DNA from: an uncultured Bacteroidales bacterium
GTDB taxonomy: Bacteria > Bacteroidota > Bacteroidia > Bacteroidales > P3
Assembly: GCA_944321885.1 (NCBI GenBank)
Contig: CALUNB010000015.1
Span: 1-48,178, forward strand
DNA: 48,178 nucleotides
Reading direction: 5' to 3'
This document shows positions 8,501 to 16,639 of this stretch, one piece after another (position 1 is the first letter of the stretch; the number at the start of each line of letters is the position of its first letter). The notes beneath the pieces are model-generated. The model saw only the letters and a program-made list of their open reading frames with translations, was not told the DNA's origin and ran no database searches. The translations under genes were made by a program, and so were the position numbers.

Positions 8501-9965
8501 GGGTCACGGCGATTTCCGTCTTGCCGTCCGCTTGCCGCACATAGTAATCGCCCGGCACCGGACCGTATTTTTCCACCAAGTCCTCGTAAACGGGGGCTGT
8601 CAAATCCCGCCGGAGCCAGGAGTCGAGATCCCGGGCATCGACCCATTGGGGATGCTCCGAAGCCAAATAACGCTCCCGGTTCCCCTCGGCATAACTGTTG
8701 AAAACCGGCCCTTGCTCCATGAGAAGCCTTTCAAAGGCCTTTTCGTCGGAGGGAAGCCCGTCCAGATTATAACCGGCATCGCGCAAGGCCCGCAGGAAGT
8801 TGTACAAGGAAGGCACGACTTCCAAGCCCGCCGCCGTCAAGGCTGCCGAACCGGGCCCCTTGAAATAATAAATGGCGACCTTCTTCTCCTGGTTCGGTTT
8901 TTCCTTCAGTTCCAGATAATTGTCAACCGTTTGGCAAAAGCCGCGCAAGCGTTCCGGAACCGTCTTGAACAGATACAGCCCATCCTTGTCCTCGTACTGG
9001 GCGATCAAAGCATAAGGCAGGATTCCCCCGTCTATTTCAGGCATGACCAAGCTTTGGCTCAAAAAACCGCCCACCATGCCCTGCTTGTCGGCCATCCACT
9101 GCTCGTAGGTGGCATTCATGGTCAAAGGACAGAACAAGGGAATGTTTTGTCCGCGCAACCAATCCACGGCCCGGTCGCCCTGCCCCATCAACAAACGGCC
9201 ATGCGGCAGGTAAATAGCCGCATCGGGCTTGATTTCCTGCAAGAAGTCCAAACGTTTGGTAAAGCTGGCAATCGGATAGACGCGGTATCCCCGGCCCTGG
9301 AACGCCAGAATGATGGAATCCAGATGCTCTGTATTGGTGTTGAAAGGCCCTGCGATACCGGTCATGAGTGCGATTTTCCGCTGGCCGTCCTTGTAGAGGC
9401 CATGTTCTTTGAGCCAGGCTTCGTATTCGGCTACCGTGTTGAAGCTCACGTCCTCGCCTATATGGAAAAGGCAATCGGGATTGATTTCCCGGAGCGGTTC
9501 GATGGAGCCGGTGAACAAGCTCTTGCCGCAAAGATCCTTGCGGATATAGTTGAACAGGCTGCGGAAATTGGTCGTTCCCCCGTTGCCCAGCCAAGCTTCC
9601 ACCTTCGCCTTCTGCATACTGTCCAGATTGCAAATGTCGTTGTCGGGGCTGGTGACCGCGAAACTGTAAAACGGCACGCCTTTATTGGCCAGACGTTGCA
9701 TTTCGGCCCGGTCTTCTTCCGTGACCCGCAAGCCCATGGCAAACACCAGGACGGCATCGTACTTTTTGAGCTTGGACACCTCGTCCACGCCCAAGGCGTC
9801 CACCTTGACAAAGGAATTTCCCGCCGACCTGACCATCTTGGCCACTTGGAAATTCTGGAAATTCAACAAGGCAATCCGCGTGGGGGAGGCCAAAAGGCAC
9901 CATAAGAGCCAAAGTACGAGCAAGGCACCTACGACACCGGAAATGATAGCAATTTTCTTCTTCAT
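5568..9965 (-). CDS. hmuS: CobN-like heme-processing protein HmuS
   Basis: A 1465-residue CobN/magnesium-chelatase H-family protein anchored at both ends: an N-terminal helix (about residues 4-26, ISGVVGALLVLWLLWCLL) and a C-terminal helix plus RKKRK (residues 1438-1465). The bulk would therefore face the periplasm. CobN-type blocks are recognisable, for example HFGTHGSLEFIPGKQ, RSYAVTLTHLNPP and FGGLNGMSGTGITGMV. HmuS homologues have been described as heme-handling, with removal of iron from heme as the proposed reaction, the reverse of chelation. An unusual low-complexity insert spans about residues 801-898, rich in Gly, Ser and Ala with two HPG-containing repeats; see findings. It follows hmuR with a 161-bp gap and is coupled to hmuT. 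Confidence 0.88.
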   Translation of the reverse strand: MKKKIAIISGVVGALLVLWLLWCLLASPTRIALLNFQNFQVAKMVRSAGNSFVKVDALGVDEVSKLKKYDAVLVFAMGLRVTEEDRAEMQRLANKGVPFYSFAVTSPDNDICNLDSMQKAKVEAWLGNGGTTNFRSLFNYIRKDLCGKSLFTGSIEPLREINPDCLFHIGEDVSFNTVAEYEAWLKEHGLYKDGQRKIALMTGIAGPFNTNTEHLDSIILAFQGRGYRVYPIASFTKRLDFLQEIKPDAAIYLPHGRLLMGQGDRAVDWLRGQNIPLFCPLTMNATYEQWMADKQGMVGGFLSQSLVMPEIDGGILPYALIAQYEDKDGLYLFKTVPERLRGFCQTVDNYLELKEKPNQEKKVAIYYFKGPGSAALTAAGLEVVPSLYNFLRALRDAGYNLDGLPSDEKAFERLLMEQGPVFNSYAEGNRERYLASEHPQWVDARDLDSWLRRDLTAPVYEDLVEKYGPVPGDYYVRQADGKTEIAVTRIRFGNVVLLPQPVQGTGENSFQMVHGSNEIPPYPYIASYFWTRCGFGADAMIHFGTHGSLEFIPGKQVALSQADWSDVLVGDLPHFYFYTIADVGEGMIAKRRSYAVTLTHLNPPFMESGLSGQVKELQENIQEYLSQVDGNKDLSSLNLKIKKRAVGMGLHRDLELDSNLQQPYTDAEIQEIDNFATELVQEKIGGGLYTLGVPFEKDKILSSVRLMSKDPLAYSLAEVDIAYGKMERAALKDQSLFASRYYSKAGKAVEKLLRNPKTDVRQMILDWGIRAEDYDLACRWGKMQEAGGMPAAMRRMMAGGPASMSFGNGEAGSGATAAGSQVGNAGVHPGKPGSSDAVSGATATGSKPGDTGLHPGNRASAQSPDRSSGQFSGQHPARTHGKPEGMSSPSGIPGGMPATMRLDAKQEAVAKAVFTLKTTLEKVNFYREALQQSPRTELQAMLDALDGGYVAPTSGGDFIANPSTLPTGRNLYAINAETTPTATAWEKGKKMAEEMLADYAKNHEGRIPAKVSFTLWSGSFIESEGATLAQIFYLLGVEPVRDRFGRVLDVRLIPQEALGRPRIDVVVQTSGQFRDLAASRLELLQRAILLASQAADKGENFVAQGNVAAERVLLEKGYSPQEARELSTTRVFGGLNGMSGTGITGMVQSGDRWEKESEISDTYLHNMGAMYGSSQDWGDFKEGLFEAALQNTEVVVQPRQSNTWGALSLDHVYEFMGGLTLTVRNVTGKDPDNYFNDLRNRYNARVQDLRSAIGVEARTTFFNPKYIQEQMKGGASSAATFSELVANTYGWNVMKPSAIDNQMWDEIYNVYVKDVNQLGVREFFERESPAALQEMTGVMLETARKGYWEASPGQLADIANLHAELVEEYGACCNGFTCGNALLKDFVSQNLDPAKAEQYRGEVRRALQAVPQTDGQRSVVLEKENPDALAPAKAVDGTRLILIVFGVVAALAIVAAVLLIRKKRK

Positions 9966-10126
9966 GATTCAGTTTTTTGGGGGGAAAGGAAGCCTGCCTC
10001 CAGACACCTGCTTTGTTTCCCGGAAGCAGACAACATGTCACAGCAGGCGATGCGTAGCCGGGTACCCCATCTTCCGGCCATCGGCAGAAGGAACTCTCCC
10101 GGACAGCCACGGAAAGACATCGTTTT

Positions 10127-12355
10127 TTACCGGGCGTATTTGTTCCTTTTCTCCCCTTTGATAAATCCGGCCAAATCGTCCACGTCCACCGAAAGGGAGA
10201 CGAAAAACGTAATCCCGGACGAAAGCGAACCCGATACCAAATCGTAGTTCCGGGGCCGGTAATCGAAAAGGTTGTCGATGCCGATGTTCACGGAAACGGC
10301 ATCCATGAAACGCTGGTTCACATTCAGTTTCCAGAGCGTGTAGGCCGGATAACGGGTCTGTTCGTAAACCGGGACCTCCAGACCGGTTTCCGGGTCCTCG
10401 GCATATCCGGAAATCGTATTCTGGGTCAAAGCCGACAACACCCGCCCGCTCAAGGACACGCCCAGGCGGTACCATCCCTTCGAGTAGTTGTAGTCGAAGC
10501 GGGCCACCCCGGTATGGGGACGGGCATAACTGGCGTTCACCCCGTCCACCCGCTGCAAATCGTAAACGTAGGAGTAGCTGAGTTTGATACCGAAACCGTA
10601 AGGCAGCTTGAGCATCAGGTTGGCATCGAAGCCTGCCGTATGGGAACTGTACACGTTCCGGTAAAATGCCGTATCCTGACGTTCGTTGTAAACGGTCGTA
10701 ATCTTGTCCCGCGTATAGCTATAATACCCTGTTGCCGTGAAACTGGCCGACTTACGAGCATATTCGAGGCTCAAAGTCGCGTTCTGGCTCTTTTCGGGTC
10801 GCAAATCCGGATTGCCGTAGATGATGAACCAGCCTTGCCCGCCCATGTCGTAGTTGGAATAGCGTTCCTTGAGCGAGGGGGCACGGAAACCTCCGGCATA
10901 GGACAAGCGGATGGAAACCGGATTAATCTTGTACATGAACGACACCTTGGGCGAAACATGCGGCAACTTGAACTGGCTATTGTAGTCCATGCGCAAACCA
11001 TAGACCAGGAAATAGCGGTCCTTGAAGCTGATATCGTGCTGGGCATAAGCCACGGCGGTATGGGCCATGTAATTCCGCCACTCCCCGCTTGCTGTCGTAT
11101 CGAACTGGTTGGAAAGCAAGGTCTCGTTGAAGTACTCGGCTCCCACGCTCAGAATGTTCGTTTCAGAGAAACTGTAATCGAACTGCACGTTGCCCGTATT
11201 GTACATGTTACGGTACTCCTGGGAGGTGATGCCGGTGACAGGATAAAAATTGTTCTTGTTGTAGAGGTCGAACGCATAGTTGAACCTCAAATGAGCCTTT
11301 TCATCAATCTGGTAGTCGAGGGTCGCTCCAGCCGATCCGTCCAAGTAGCGGTTCTTGCGGGTCTCGGAATAATCGCGTTCCCTGTGATAAAACGCGCCTC
11401 TCACTTTCAAAGAAAGCCCGGGACGGAAATCGTAACGGAAACTCTGGTTCACATTGAAGTTCCGTCCCCCGTAAATCGGGGCACGGTCCACCACGTTTCC
11501 AACCGAATCGGTGCTTTCCAGATAATAGGTATCGACGAATTTGTACGAGGCGTTGGTCGTACTTTTGAACTTTCCCCGGTCGAAGCCCAAGGTGGCCGCG
11601 TACCTTTGCTCGTTGTGCGAGCCATAACGTCCGTTGACATTCAAGGACCAAGGTTCATCGGCTTCCTTGGTAATGATGTTTACCACCCCGCCCACGGCAT
11701 TGGAACCGTAGAGGGCCGAACCGGCTCCCCGGACAATCTCGACCCTCTCCACATTATCCATGTTGAGGCGTTCGTAGTCGATGTTGTTCATGCTTTCCCC
11801 GGCCATTTTCTCCCCGTCGATCAAGAACAGGATATCGGTTCCCCCCATGCCCTGCATGTTCATGACCACTTGCCCGTCCATCTGTCTCCCGAACTCCACG
11901 CCGGGAATTTCGGACTGTAGGACATCAGCAATGGTCATGGCACCCGTTTTCTCGATTTCCCTTTGGGAAATGACCGTCGTGACCACCGGCACGTCTTTCA
12001 AGACCTTCGGGGTCCGGGTCCCGGTCACGACCACCTCGTTCAAACGGTTCTGTTCCGGATAAAGCTGGAACTGGATGGAAGTGTCGCGACGGATTTCAAG
12101 GCTGCTTTCATAGGTATGGTATCCCATGAAACGGATGGAGATGCGGTAAATCCCCGGAGAAGGGAAAGTATAGCGGAATCGCCCGTCCACATCCGTCACG
12201 GCCCCTTTCCCGCCTTGCACATGGAAAGTCGCCATAGGCAAGACACCGCCCTCGGCATCATCCACCACGCCTTCCAAGGTCTGGGCATGGAGCAAGGCGG
12301 GGACAAGGGTACAGCACATCCCCCACAGGAACAACACGAAACAAAGTCTTTTCAT
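10127..12355 (-). CDS. hmuR: TonB-dependent heme receptor HmuR
   Basis: A 742-residue outer-membrane receptor. I start it at ATG 12355 (MKRLCFVLFLWGM), which gives a clean signal peptide ending near HAQ; the longer reading adds 18 residues of non-signal sequence. A carboxypeptidase-regulatory-like domain follows (about residues 25-105), then the plug (NEVVVTGTRTPK, VLQSEIPGVEF, VERVEIVRGAGSALYGSNA) and a beta barrel ending in an aromatic-rich strand. The heme-receptor boxes FRAP (490-493) and NPDL (515-518) are present, but no histidine lies between them, unlike P. gingivalis HmuR. Neighbours hmuY and hmuS support heme as substrate. Confidence 0.92.
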   Translation of the reverse strand: MKRLCFVLFLWGMCCTLVPALLHAQTLEGVVDDAEGGVLPMATFHVQGGKGAVTDVDGRFRYTFPSPGIYRISIRFMGYHTYESSLEIRRDTSIQFQLYPEQNRLNEVVVTGTRTPKVLKDVPVVTTVISQREIEKTGAMTIADVLQSEIPGVEFGRQMDGQVVMNMQGMGGTDILFLIDGEKMAGESMNNIDYERLNMDNVERVEIVRGAGSALYGSNAVGGVVNIITKEADEPWSLNVNGRYGSHNEQRYAATLGFDRGKFKSTTNASYKFVDTYYLESTDSVGNVVDRAPIYGGRNFNVNQSFRYDFRPGLSLKVRGAFYHRERDYSETRKNRYLDGSAGATLDYQIDEKAHLRFNYAFDLYNKNNFYPVTGITSQEYRNMYNTGNVQFDYSFSETNILSVGAEYFNETLLSNQFDTTASGEWRNYMAHTAVAYAQHDISFKDRYFLVYGLRMDYNSQFKLPHVSPKVSFMYKINPVSIRLSYAGGFRAPSLKERYSNYDMGGQGWFIIYGNPDLRPEKSQNATLSLEYARKSASFTATGYYSYTRDKITTVYNERQDTAFYRNVYSSHTAGFDANLMLKLPYGFGIKLSYSYVYDLQRVDGVNASYARPHTGVARFDYNYSKGWYRLGVSLSGRVLSALTQNTISGYAEDPETGLEVPVYEQTRYPAYTLWKLNVNQRFMDAVSVNIGIDNLFDYRPRNYDLVSGSLSSGITFFVSLSVDVDDLAGFIKGEKRNKYAR

Positions 12356-12439
12356 CGCTTTTCTTAAAGGAAGATAGGGAAAAATCCCGGGCTCCAAGGA
12401 TCGGTTCACGTTTTCCTCGGCAAACCTTCCACCGGTGTG

Positions 12440-13093
12440 CTATTCTTCCACCGGCAGGAACGGGAAACCGTAAGTGAAGGTGGCGTAACCATTGGCATCG
12501 CCGGTTTCACCCCCTTTGTAGGAAGTGAACTGGATTTTGGCATACTGCCCATCCTCGGTCTTCACCACATAGACATTCGGTTGCACGGTATAAGTAGGAG
12601 GCATGCCGCTGCGCGTCACCCAATCTTCCAAGACCATGTTGATTTCGGTCGTGTCGTATACGATAATCCCTTGCATCATCTGGCTCATGTCAACGGACAC
12701 TTCCTCGTAAGTCAACTCGTCTTTCATGAAAACGCTGCCGGCGGGAATCGTGGTCAGGGCCTCGAACGAAGTCACATCGGTCTTGATGGCCGAACCGTTG
12801 TTGGTCTTGACATTTTCGCGATGGAGGGCGATATCCCAGTTCTCCGGGGCCGGGGATTCGTAATGCTGGGTTACCGTCTGGCCGTCGGCAAAGGAAACAT
12901 AAACCCATTGGTCGTAGGCCGAAACATCGAGCGCCGTCATCGTCCGCACGACCATCGCCGTGCTGTCGTTCCCTCCCGTTCCATCCCCTCCTCCACTGCC
13001 ACCGCCTTCGTTGCCGTTTCCATTGTCATCGCAAGAAATCAGGGTCGCCATCCCGAAAAGGGACGCACCCAAAAAGTAAACAATCCGTTTCAT
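12440..13093 (-). CDS. hmuY: HmuY-family heme-binding lipoprotein
   Basis: A 217-residue surface hemophore that would deliver heme to HmuR. I chose the start at 13093 (MKRIVYFLGASLFGM) because it puts a lipobox LISC at Cys21; the upstream extension adds non-signal residues. A Gly/Asn/Asp/Ser linker follows, then the family core with YDQWVYVSF, PENWDIALHR and GYATFTYGFPF. The only His residues in the core are His77 and His91. Met123 and the cluster Met136/139/140 are candidate axial ligands, as methionines replace histidines in some Bacteroides homologues. It is first in the operon, 84 bp before hmuR. Confidence 0.9.
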   Translation of the reverse strand: MKRIVYFLGASLFGMATLISCDDNGNGNEGGGSGGGDGTGGNDSTAMVVRTMTALDVSAYDQWVYVSFADGQTVTQHYESPAPENWDIALHRENVKTNNGSAIKTDVTSFEALTTIPAGSVFMKDELTYEEVSVDMSQMMQGIIVYDTTEINMVLEDWVTRSGMPPTYTVQPNVYVVKTEDGQYAKIQFTSYKGGETGDANGYATFTYGFPFLPVEE

Positions 13094-13352
13094 CGTATGA
13101 AATTTAAAAATTATACAAGGGGCGTTGGTCCGGGCACTTTGCCCTATCCGGGTCCAAGGTCCCGAACCGGCTTGCAAAAGTCGGATTTACATAAGGCTGC
13201 GGCAATACTCAGTTTTAGGTATTTTCCACAAGGCTGCCCACAAAAAGTAGGTATCCGCCCAAAAGGACGAACCGGGAGGATTCGAGACGGAAGGACACGT
13301 TTTTCTTCCTGGCTCCTGGATTGCCGCTGGAAGAATGAACCGGGGAACCAAG

Positions 13353-13383
13353 TTGCAAGCATCGGGCCACATGGCTATCTTTG
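13353..13383 (+). promoter_or_regulatory. Promoter of the PfkB kinase-dusB pair
   Basis: TTG at 13353-13355, 20 bp spacer, then TATCTTTG at 13376-13383: a near-perfect Bacteroidetes promoter. Transcription would start near 13390, leaving a leader of about 130 nt before the ATG at 13519. The 13094-13352 stretch, upstream of hmuY on the other strand, shows no gene and no clear TAnnTTTG box for hmuY. Confidence 0.7.
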
Positions 13384-13518
13384 CAGGTTTTTCCCGCCAG
13401 GCCATGGCAGTGTAAAAGTTTTATTTTGAAACAGCGTCTGCCCCAAAAACGCTACCGAAGGAGTTCAGCCCAAACGAGCCTTCGCAAAAAACAAGCCGGG
13501 CCGGGAACAAATCATGGC

Positions 13519-14565
13519 ATGAAGACAAACCAGCACAACAGGAATGCGGGCCGGACAGGCCTTCCCGTCTCCAAAGTCATAGGCATGGGAAATGCCTTGG
13601 TCGATTTGATTTTCCACTTGGAATCCGACCGGCTCCTGAAGGATTTTTGCCTTCCCAAGGGCAGCATGACTCTCATCGGCCAGGAAAAAGCCGAAGAAAT
13701 CCTCGGCAGGTTCCAGCACAAGGCCGATGCCGTCGTCACAGGCGGGTCAGCCTCCAACACCATCACGGCCATCGCCCGGATGGGCGGGGAATGCGGTTTT
13801 ATCGGTCGTACCGGTTCCAACGACAGGTATGCAAATTTTTATAAGGATTTTTTCGGGCGACATCATATCCGGACTTACTTCAGCCATGCCGCCATTCCGA
13901 CCGGGACGGCCATCACCCTGATGAGCCCCGACACCGAAAGGACCTTCGCCACCTACTTGGGAGCGGCTGCCACGCTTTCGGAAGAAGACATCGAGGAGGC
14001 TTTTTTCAAGGATTACGATTTTTTCCACATCGAAGGCTACATGGTCCAGAACCAAGCTTTGATGGAAAAAGCCGTTTCTGCTGCCAAGAGACAAGGCCTG
14101 AAAGTGTCGCTCGACATGGCCAGCTACAACATCGTGCTCGAAAACAGGGAGTTCTTGGACAAATTGCTGCACAAGGACGTGGACATCGTTTTCGCCAACG
14201 AAGAGGAAGCGGCCGCCTTTACGGGGAAAAACGAACTGGAGGCCTTGTGCCGCTTGGCGGAATGGGTACCGACAGCCATTGTCAAATTAGGAAGCCGGGG
14301 GTCGCTGGTCATGGACCGGGGCCGTCTCTACCATGTGGAAGCCGAGAAAGTGACTAAAATCGACAGCAACGGGGCGGGCGACAATTACGCGGCGGGCTTC
14401 CTCTACGGGCTTTGCTGCGGGCTTCCTGCACGCCAATGCGGGGAAATCGCCTCGATGGTGGCTACCGAAGCCGTCAAGGTGACAGGGCCGAAACTGAGCG
14501 AAGAGCAATGGGAGAAGATTCTGCCCCGGATTGAAACCATCAAGATGGAAGCGGAACGGAGGTAA
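13519..14565 (+). CDS. PfkB-family carbohydrate/nucleoside kinase (adenosine kinase-like)
   Basis: A 348-residue cytoplasmic sugar or nucleoside kinase. Visible motifs are the N-terminal GNALVDLIFHL, the substrate-binding TGGSASNT, FIGRTGSNDRYANFY, and the PfkB signature 2 with catalytic Asp in DSNGAGDNYAAGFLYG. The family phosphorylates a hydroxymethyl group with ATP. Bacteroidetes relatives are usually called adenosine kinase, but the substrate cannot be read here. The ATG at 13519 is used; a start further in, at MGNALVDL, is possible. dusB begins 12 bp after its stop, so the two are probably co-transcribed. Confidence 0.85.
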   Translation: MKTNQHNRNAGRTGLPVSKVIGMGNALVDLIFHLESDRLLKDFCLPKGSMTLIGQEKAEEILGRFQHKADAVVTGGSASNTITAIARMGGECGFIGRTGSNDRYANFYKDFFGRHHIRTYFSHAAIPTGTAITLMSPDTERTFATYLGAAATLSEEDIEEAFFKDYDFFHIEGYMVQNQALMEKAVSAAKRQGLKVSLDMASYNIVLENREFLDKLLHKDVDIVFANEEEAAAFTGKNELEALCRLAEWVPTAIVKLGSRGSLVMDRGRLYHVEAEKVTKIDSNGAGDNYAAGFLYGLCCGLPARQCGEIASMVATEAVKVTGPKLSEEQWEKILPRIETIKMEAERR

Positions 14566-14577
14566 AAGTTTGTCAGG

Positions 14578-15582
14578 ATGGCCAAGATAGGAAACACGGA
14601 CTTAGGGGATTTTTCACTTTGGCTGGCACCCATGGAAGCGGTCACCGACCCGCCTTTCCGCAGCCTTTGCAAAACCTACGGGGCGGACGTGCTGGTGAGC
14701 GAATTCGTGTCGTCCGATGCCATCGTGCGGCAAAAGAGCCTGTCGAAGATGGACTTCGCGCCGGAGGAACGCCCCACCGGCATCCAGATTTTCGGCCATG
14801 ACGAAAAAAGCATGCGGGAGGCGGCGGAAATCGCGGCCCGCTGGGAACCGGACTTCATCGACCTGAACTGGGGTTGCCCGGTTCGGAAAATCGTCAGCAA
14901 AGGTGCCGGTTCGGGCATCCTGCAGGATATTCCCAAAATGATCCGGATTACCGCTGCGGTAGTTGATGCCATGCGGGAACGCGGGATTCCGGTCACGGTC
15001 AAGACCCGTCTGGGCTGGGACGAAAGCGACAAGCCCATCGTGGAAGTGGCGGAACGCCTGCAAGACGTGGGCATCGCGGCCATCAGCATCCACGGGCGGA
15101 CCCGTTCGCAGCTCTACGCAGGGCAAGCCGACTGGACGTTGATTGGCGCGGTCAAGGCCAACCCCCGGATGCATATCCCGGTCTTCGGCAACGGGGATGT
15201 GGACTCGGCAGCCAAAGCAGCCTTGATGCGTGAACGTTATGGCGTGGACGGCGTGCTGATTGGACGGGCGGCCATCGGGAATCCCTGGATTTTTGCCCAA
15301 TGCAAGCAATTCCTTGCCACAGGGGCAGAATCGGCATCACCCTCTTTCGAAGAACGCAAACAAGTCTGCATGGAATTGTTCCAGAAAGAAATCGAAGCCA
15401 AGGGGGAACGGGTCGCCGCCCAGGAAATGAAAATCCATTACCCGGGATTCTTCAAAGGCATCCCCCACTTCAAACCATTCAAGATGCAATTGATGCTCTG
15501 CAACACGTACGAACAAGCCCGGAGCATCCTGGAAAGTTTTTCCACGCAACAAGGGCCTGTCACAAAAGCAGAAAAAGACTGA
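14578..15582 (+). CDS. dusB: tRNA-dihydrouridine synthase (DusB type)
   Basis: A 334-residue FMN-dependent enzyme that reduces specific uridines in tRNA D-loops to dihydrouridine. The N terminus has the typical LAPMEAVTDPPFRSLC. The catalytic cysteine lies in NWGCPVRKIVSKGAGSG, followed by VTVKTRLGWD, IHGRTRSQLY, VFGNGDV and GVLIGRAAIGNPWIF for FMN and substrate binding. Length is normal. It is second in the operon with the PfkB kinase. DusB is the best subtype by context and length; another Dus subtype is possible. Confidence 0.92.
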   Translation: MAKIGNTDLGDFSLWLAPMEAVTDPPFRSLCKTYGADVLVSEFVSSDAIVRQKSLSKMDFAPEERPTGIQIFGHDEKSMREAAEIAARWEPDFIDLNWGCPVRKIVSKGAGSGILQDIPKMIRITAAVVDAMRERGIPVTVKTRLGWDESDKPIVEVAERLQDVGIAAISIHGRTRSQLYAGQADWTLIGAVKANPRMHIPVFGNGDVDSAAKAALMRERYGVDGVLIGRAAIGNPWIFAQCKQFLATGAESASPSFEERKQVCMELFQKEIEAKGERVAAQEMKIHYPGFFKGIPHFKPFKMQLMLCNTYEQARSILESFSTQQGPVTKAEKD

Positions 15583-15601
15583 AACACCCGAAATACCCCT
15601 G

Positions 15602-15651
15602 GACAAACAAAATCCTGAAACCGGTCCCTGGAAGTGTACCGATTTCAGGAT
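15602..15651 (-). terminator. Rho-independent terminator of ftsE
   Basis: A 14-bp stem with one mismatch (15612-15625 with 15638-15651) and a 12-nt loop. On the minus strand it is followed by TTTTGTTTGT. A TTTTTTT tract also precedes it, so it may work on both converging transcripts (ftsE and dusB). Confidence 0.7.
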
Positions 15652-15672
15652 GAAAAAAATCCAAACAGCTCC

Positions 15673-16353
15673 TCAAAGTTGTTCGTGGCGGACCTGACCG
15701 TCCTCGCAGACCAAAATATGGGAGGGATATTTGGTAATCATCAAGAAATCGTGCGTGGCGACCAAGACGGAACAACCACTTTTGCTGATATCCACCAACA
15801 ATTTCATGATTTCCTCGGAAGTGTCGGGATCCAAATTCCCAGTCGGTTCGTCGGCCAGAATGATTTCAGGCTTGTTGAGCAGGGCGCGGGCAATGGCCAC
15901 CCTTTGCTGTTCCCCGCCCGAAAGCTGGAAAGGCATCTTATTGGCCTTCCCCTCCAAAGCCACCATTTCCAGAACCTGGCGGATCCGGTAATCCATCTCA
16001 TCCTTGTTCTTCCAATCGGTCGCCTTCAAAACAAAGGAAAGATTCTCTCCCACGCTGCGGTCGGTCAAGAGTTGGAAATCCTGGAAAACAATCCCGAGCT
16101 TGCGGCGCAGGTAAGGAATGTCCCGGGGGCGGAGCCGGGCCAAGTCGTAACCGGCCACGGAGGCCTGCCCTGAAACCACCGGAAGGTCCCCGTAGAAAGT
16201 CTTCAACAAGGAACTCTTCCCCGTCCCGGTTTTCCCTATCAGATAAACGAAATCACCCTGGGCTATCTCCAGGTTCACGTCCGATAGGACTTTCACATTC
16301 TTCTGGTACACATCCAGTCCCCTTGTCCAAATGACAGCGTTCGAATCTTCCAT
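15673..16353 (-). CDS. ftsE: Cell-division ATP-binding protein FtsE
   Basis: A 226-residue ABC ATPase that with FtsX regulates septal peptidoglycan hydrolysis. All ABC motifs are visible: Walker A GKTGTGKSS, Q-loop VFQDFQLL, signature LSGGEQQRVAIARAL, Walker B IILADEPTGNLD, and the switch His in VATHDF. Length and the LTDRSVGENL segment fit FtsE rather than LolD. ftsX is not adjacent in this window; Bacteroidetes often keep the two apart. A TA-n3-TTTG sequence at 16417-16425 (minus strand) is a weak promoter candidate. Confidence 0.88.
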   Translation of the reverse strand: MEDSNAVIWTRGLDVYQKNVKVLSDVNLEIAQGDFVYLIGKTGTGKSSLLKTFYGDLPVVSGQASVAGYDLARLRPRDIPYLRRKLGIVFQDFQLLTDRSVGENLSFVLKATDWKNKDEMDYRIRQVLEMVALEGKANKMPFQLSGGEQQRVAIARALLNKPEIILADEPTGNLDPDTSEEIMKLLVDISKSGCSVLVATHDFLMITKYPSHILVCEDGQVRHEQL

Positions 16354-16607
16354 GTCTGCAATTTGTTAAACCGGCCTTCTGCCGGACAGGCGAAGGCCGG
16401 AGCCCTCCCTTTCCGGCAAAGTATATTTTGCGAAGATACGGTAAATTTCAGAAGAGGTTCCAAAGGGAGGTGCCAAACTTCATGCATGGCGAACCGGAAG
16501 GATGTTTTCCCGCAAAACACAGCCACATCCGCTACCGGCACCAGGATTGGCGCCTTTTCGGAAACAACCAAGGGATTTAGTGAAACAGGCAAGTGGGGAA
16601 GCCTTCC

Positions 16608-16615
16608 TAACTTTG
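16608..16615 (+). promoter_or_regulatory. -7 box of the aldo/keto reductase gene
   Basis: TAACTTTG, 24 bp before the ATG at 16640. No matching -33 at the usual distance. Confidence 0.45.
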
Positions 16616-16639
16616 CCGCATAATCAAAACGGCAAAAAC

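Noticed and set aside
7404..9905. 833-codon open frame on the plus strand opposite hmuS
   Set aside because: Antisense shadow of a GC-rich gene; composition is His/Gln/Arg-rich, with no domain, and hmuS on the other strand is clearly coding.
13094..13350. Riboswitch or Fur-type operator upstream of hmuY
   Set aside because: No cobalamin or other riboswitch core and no convincing palindromic operator could be made out by eye.
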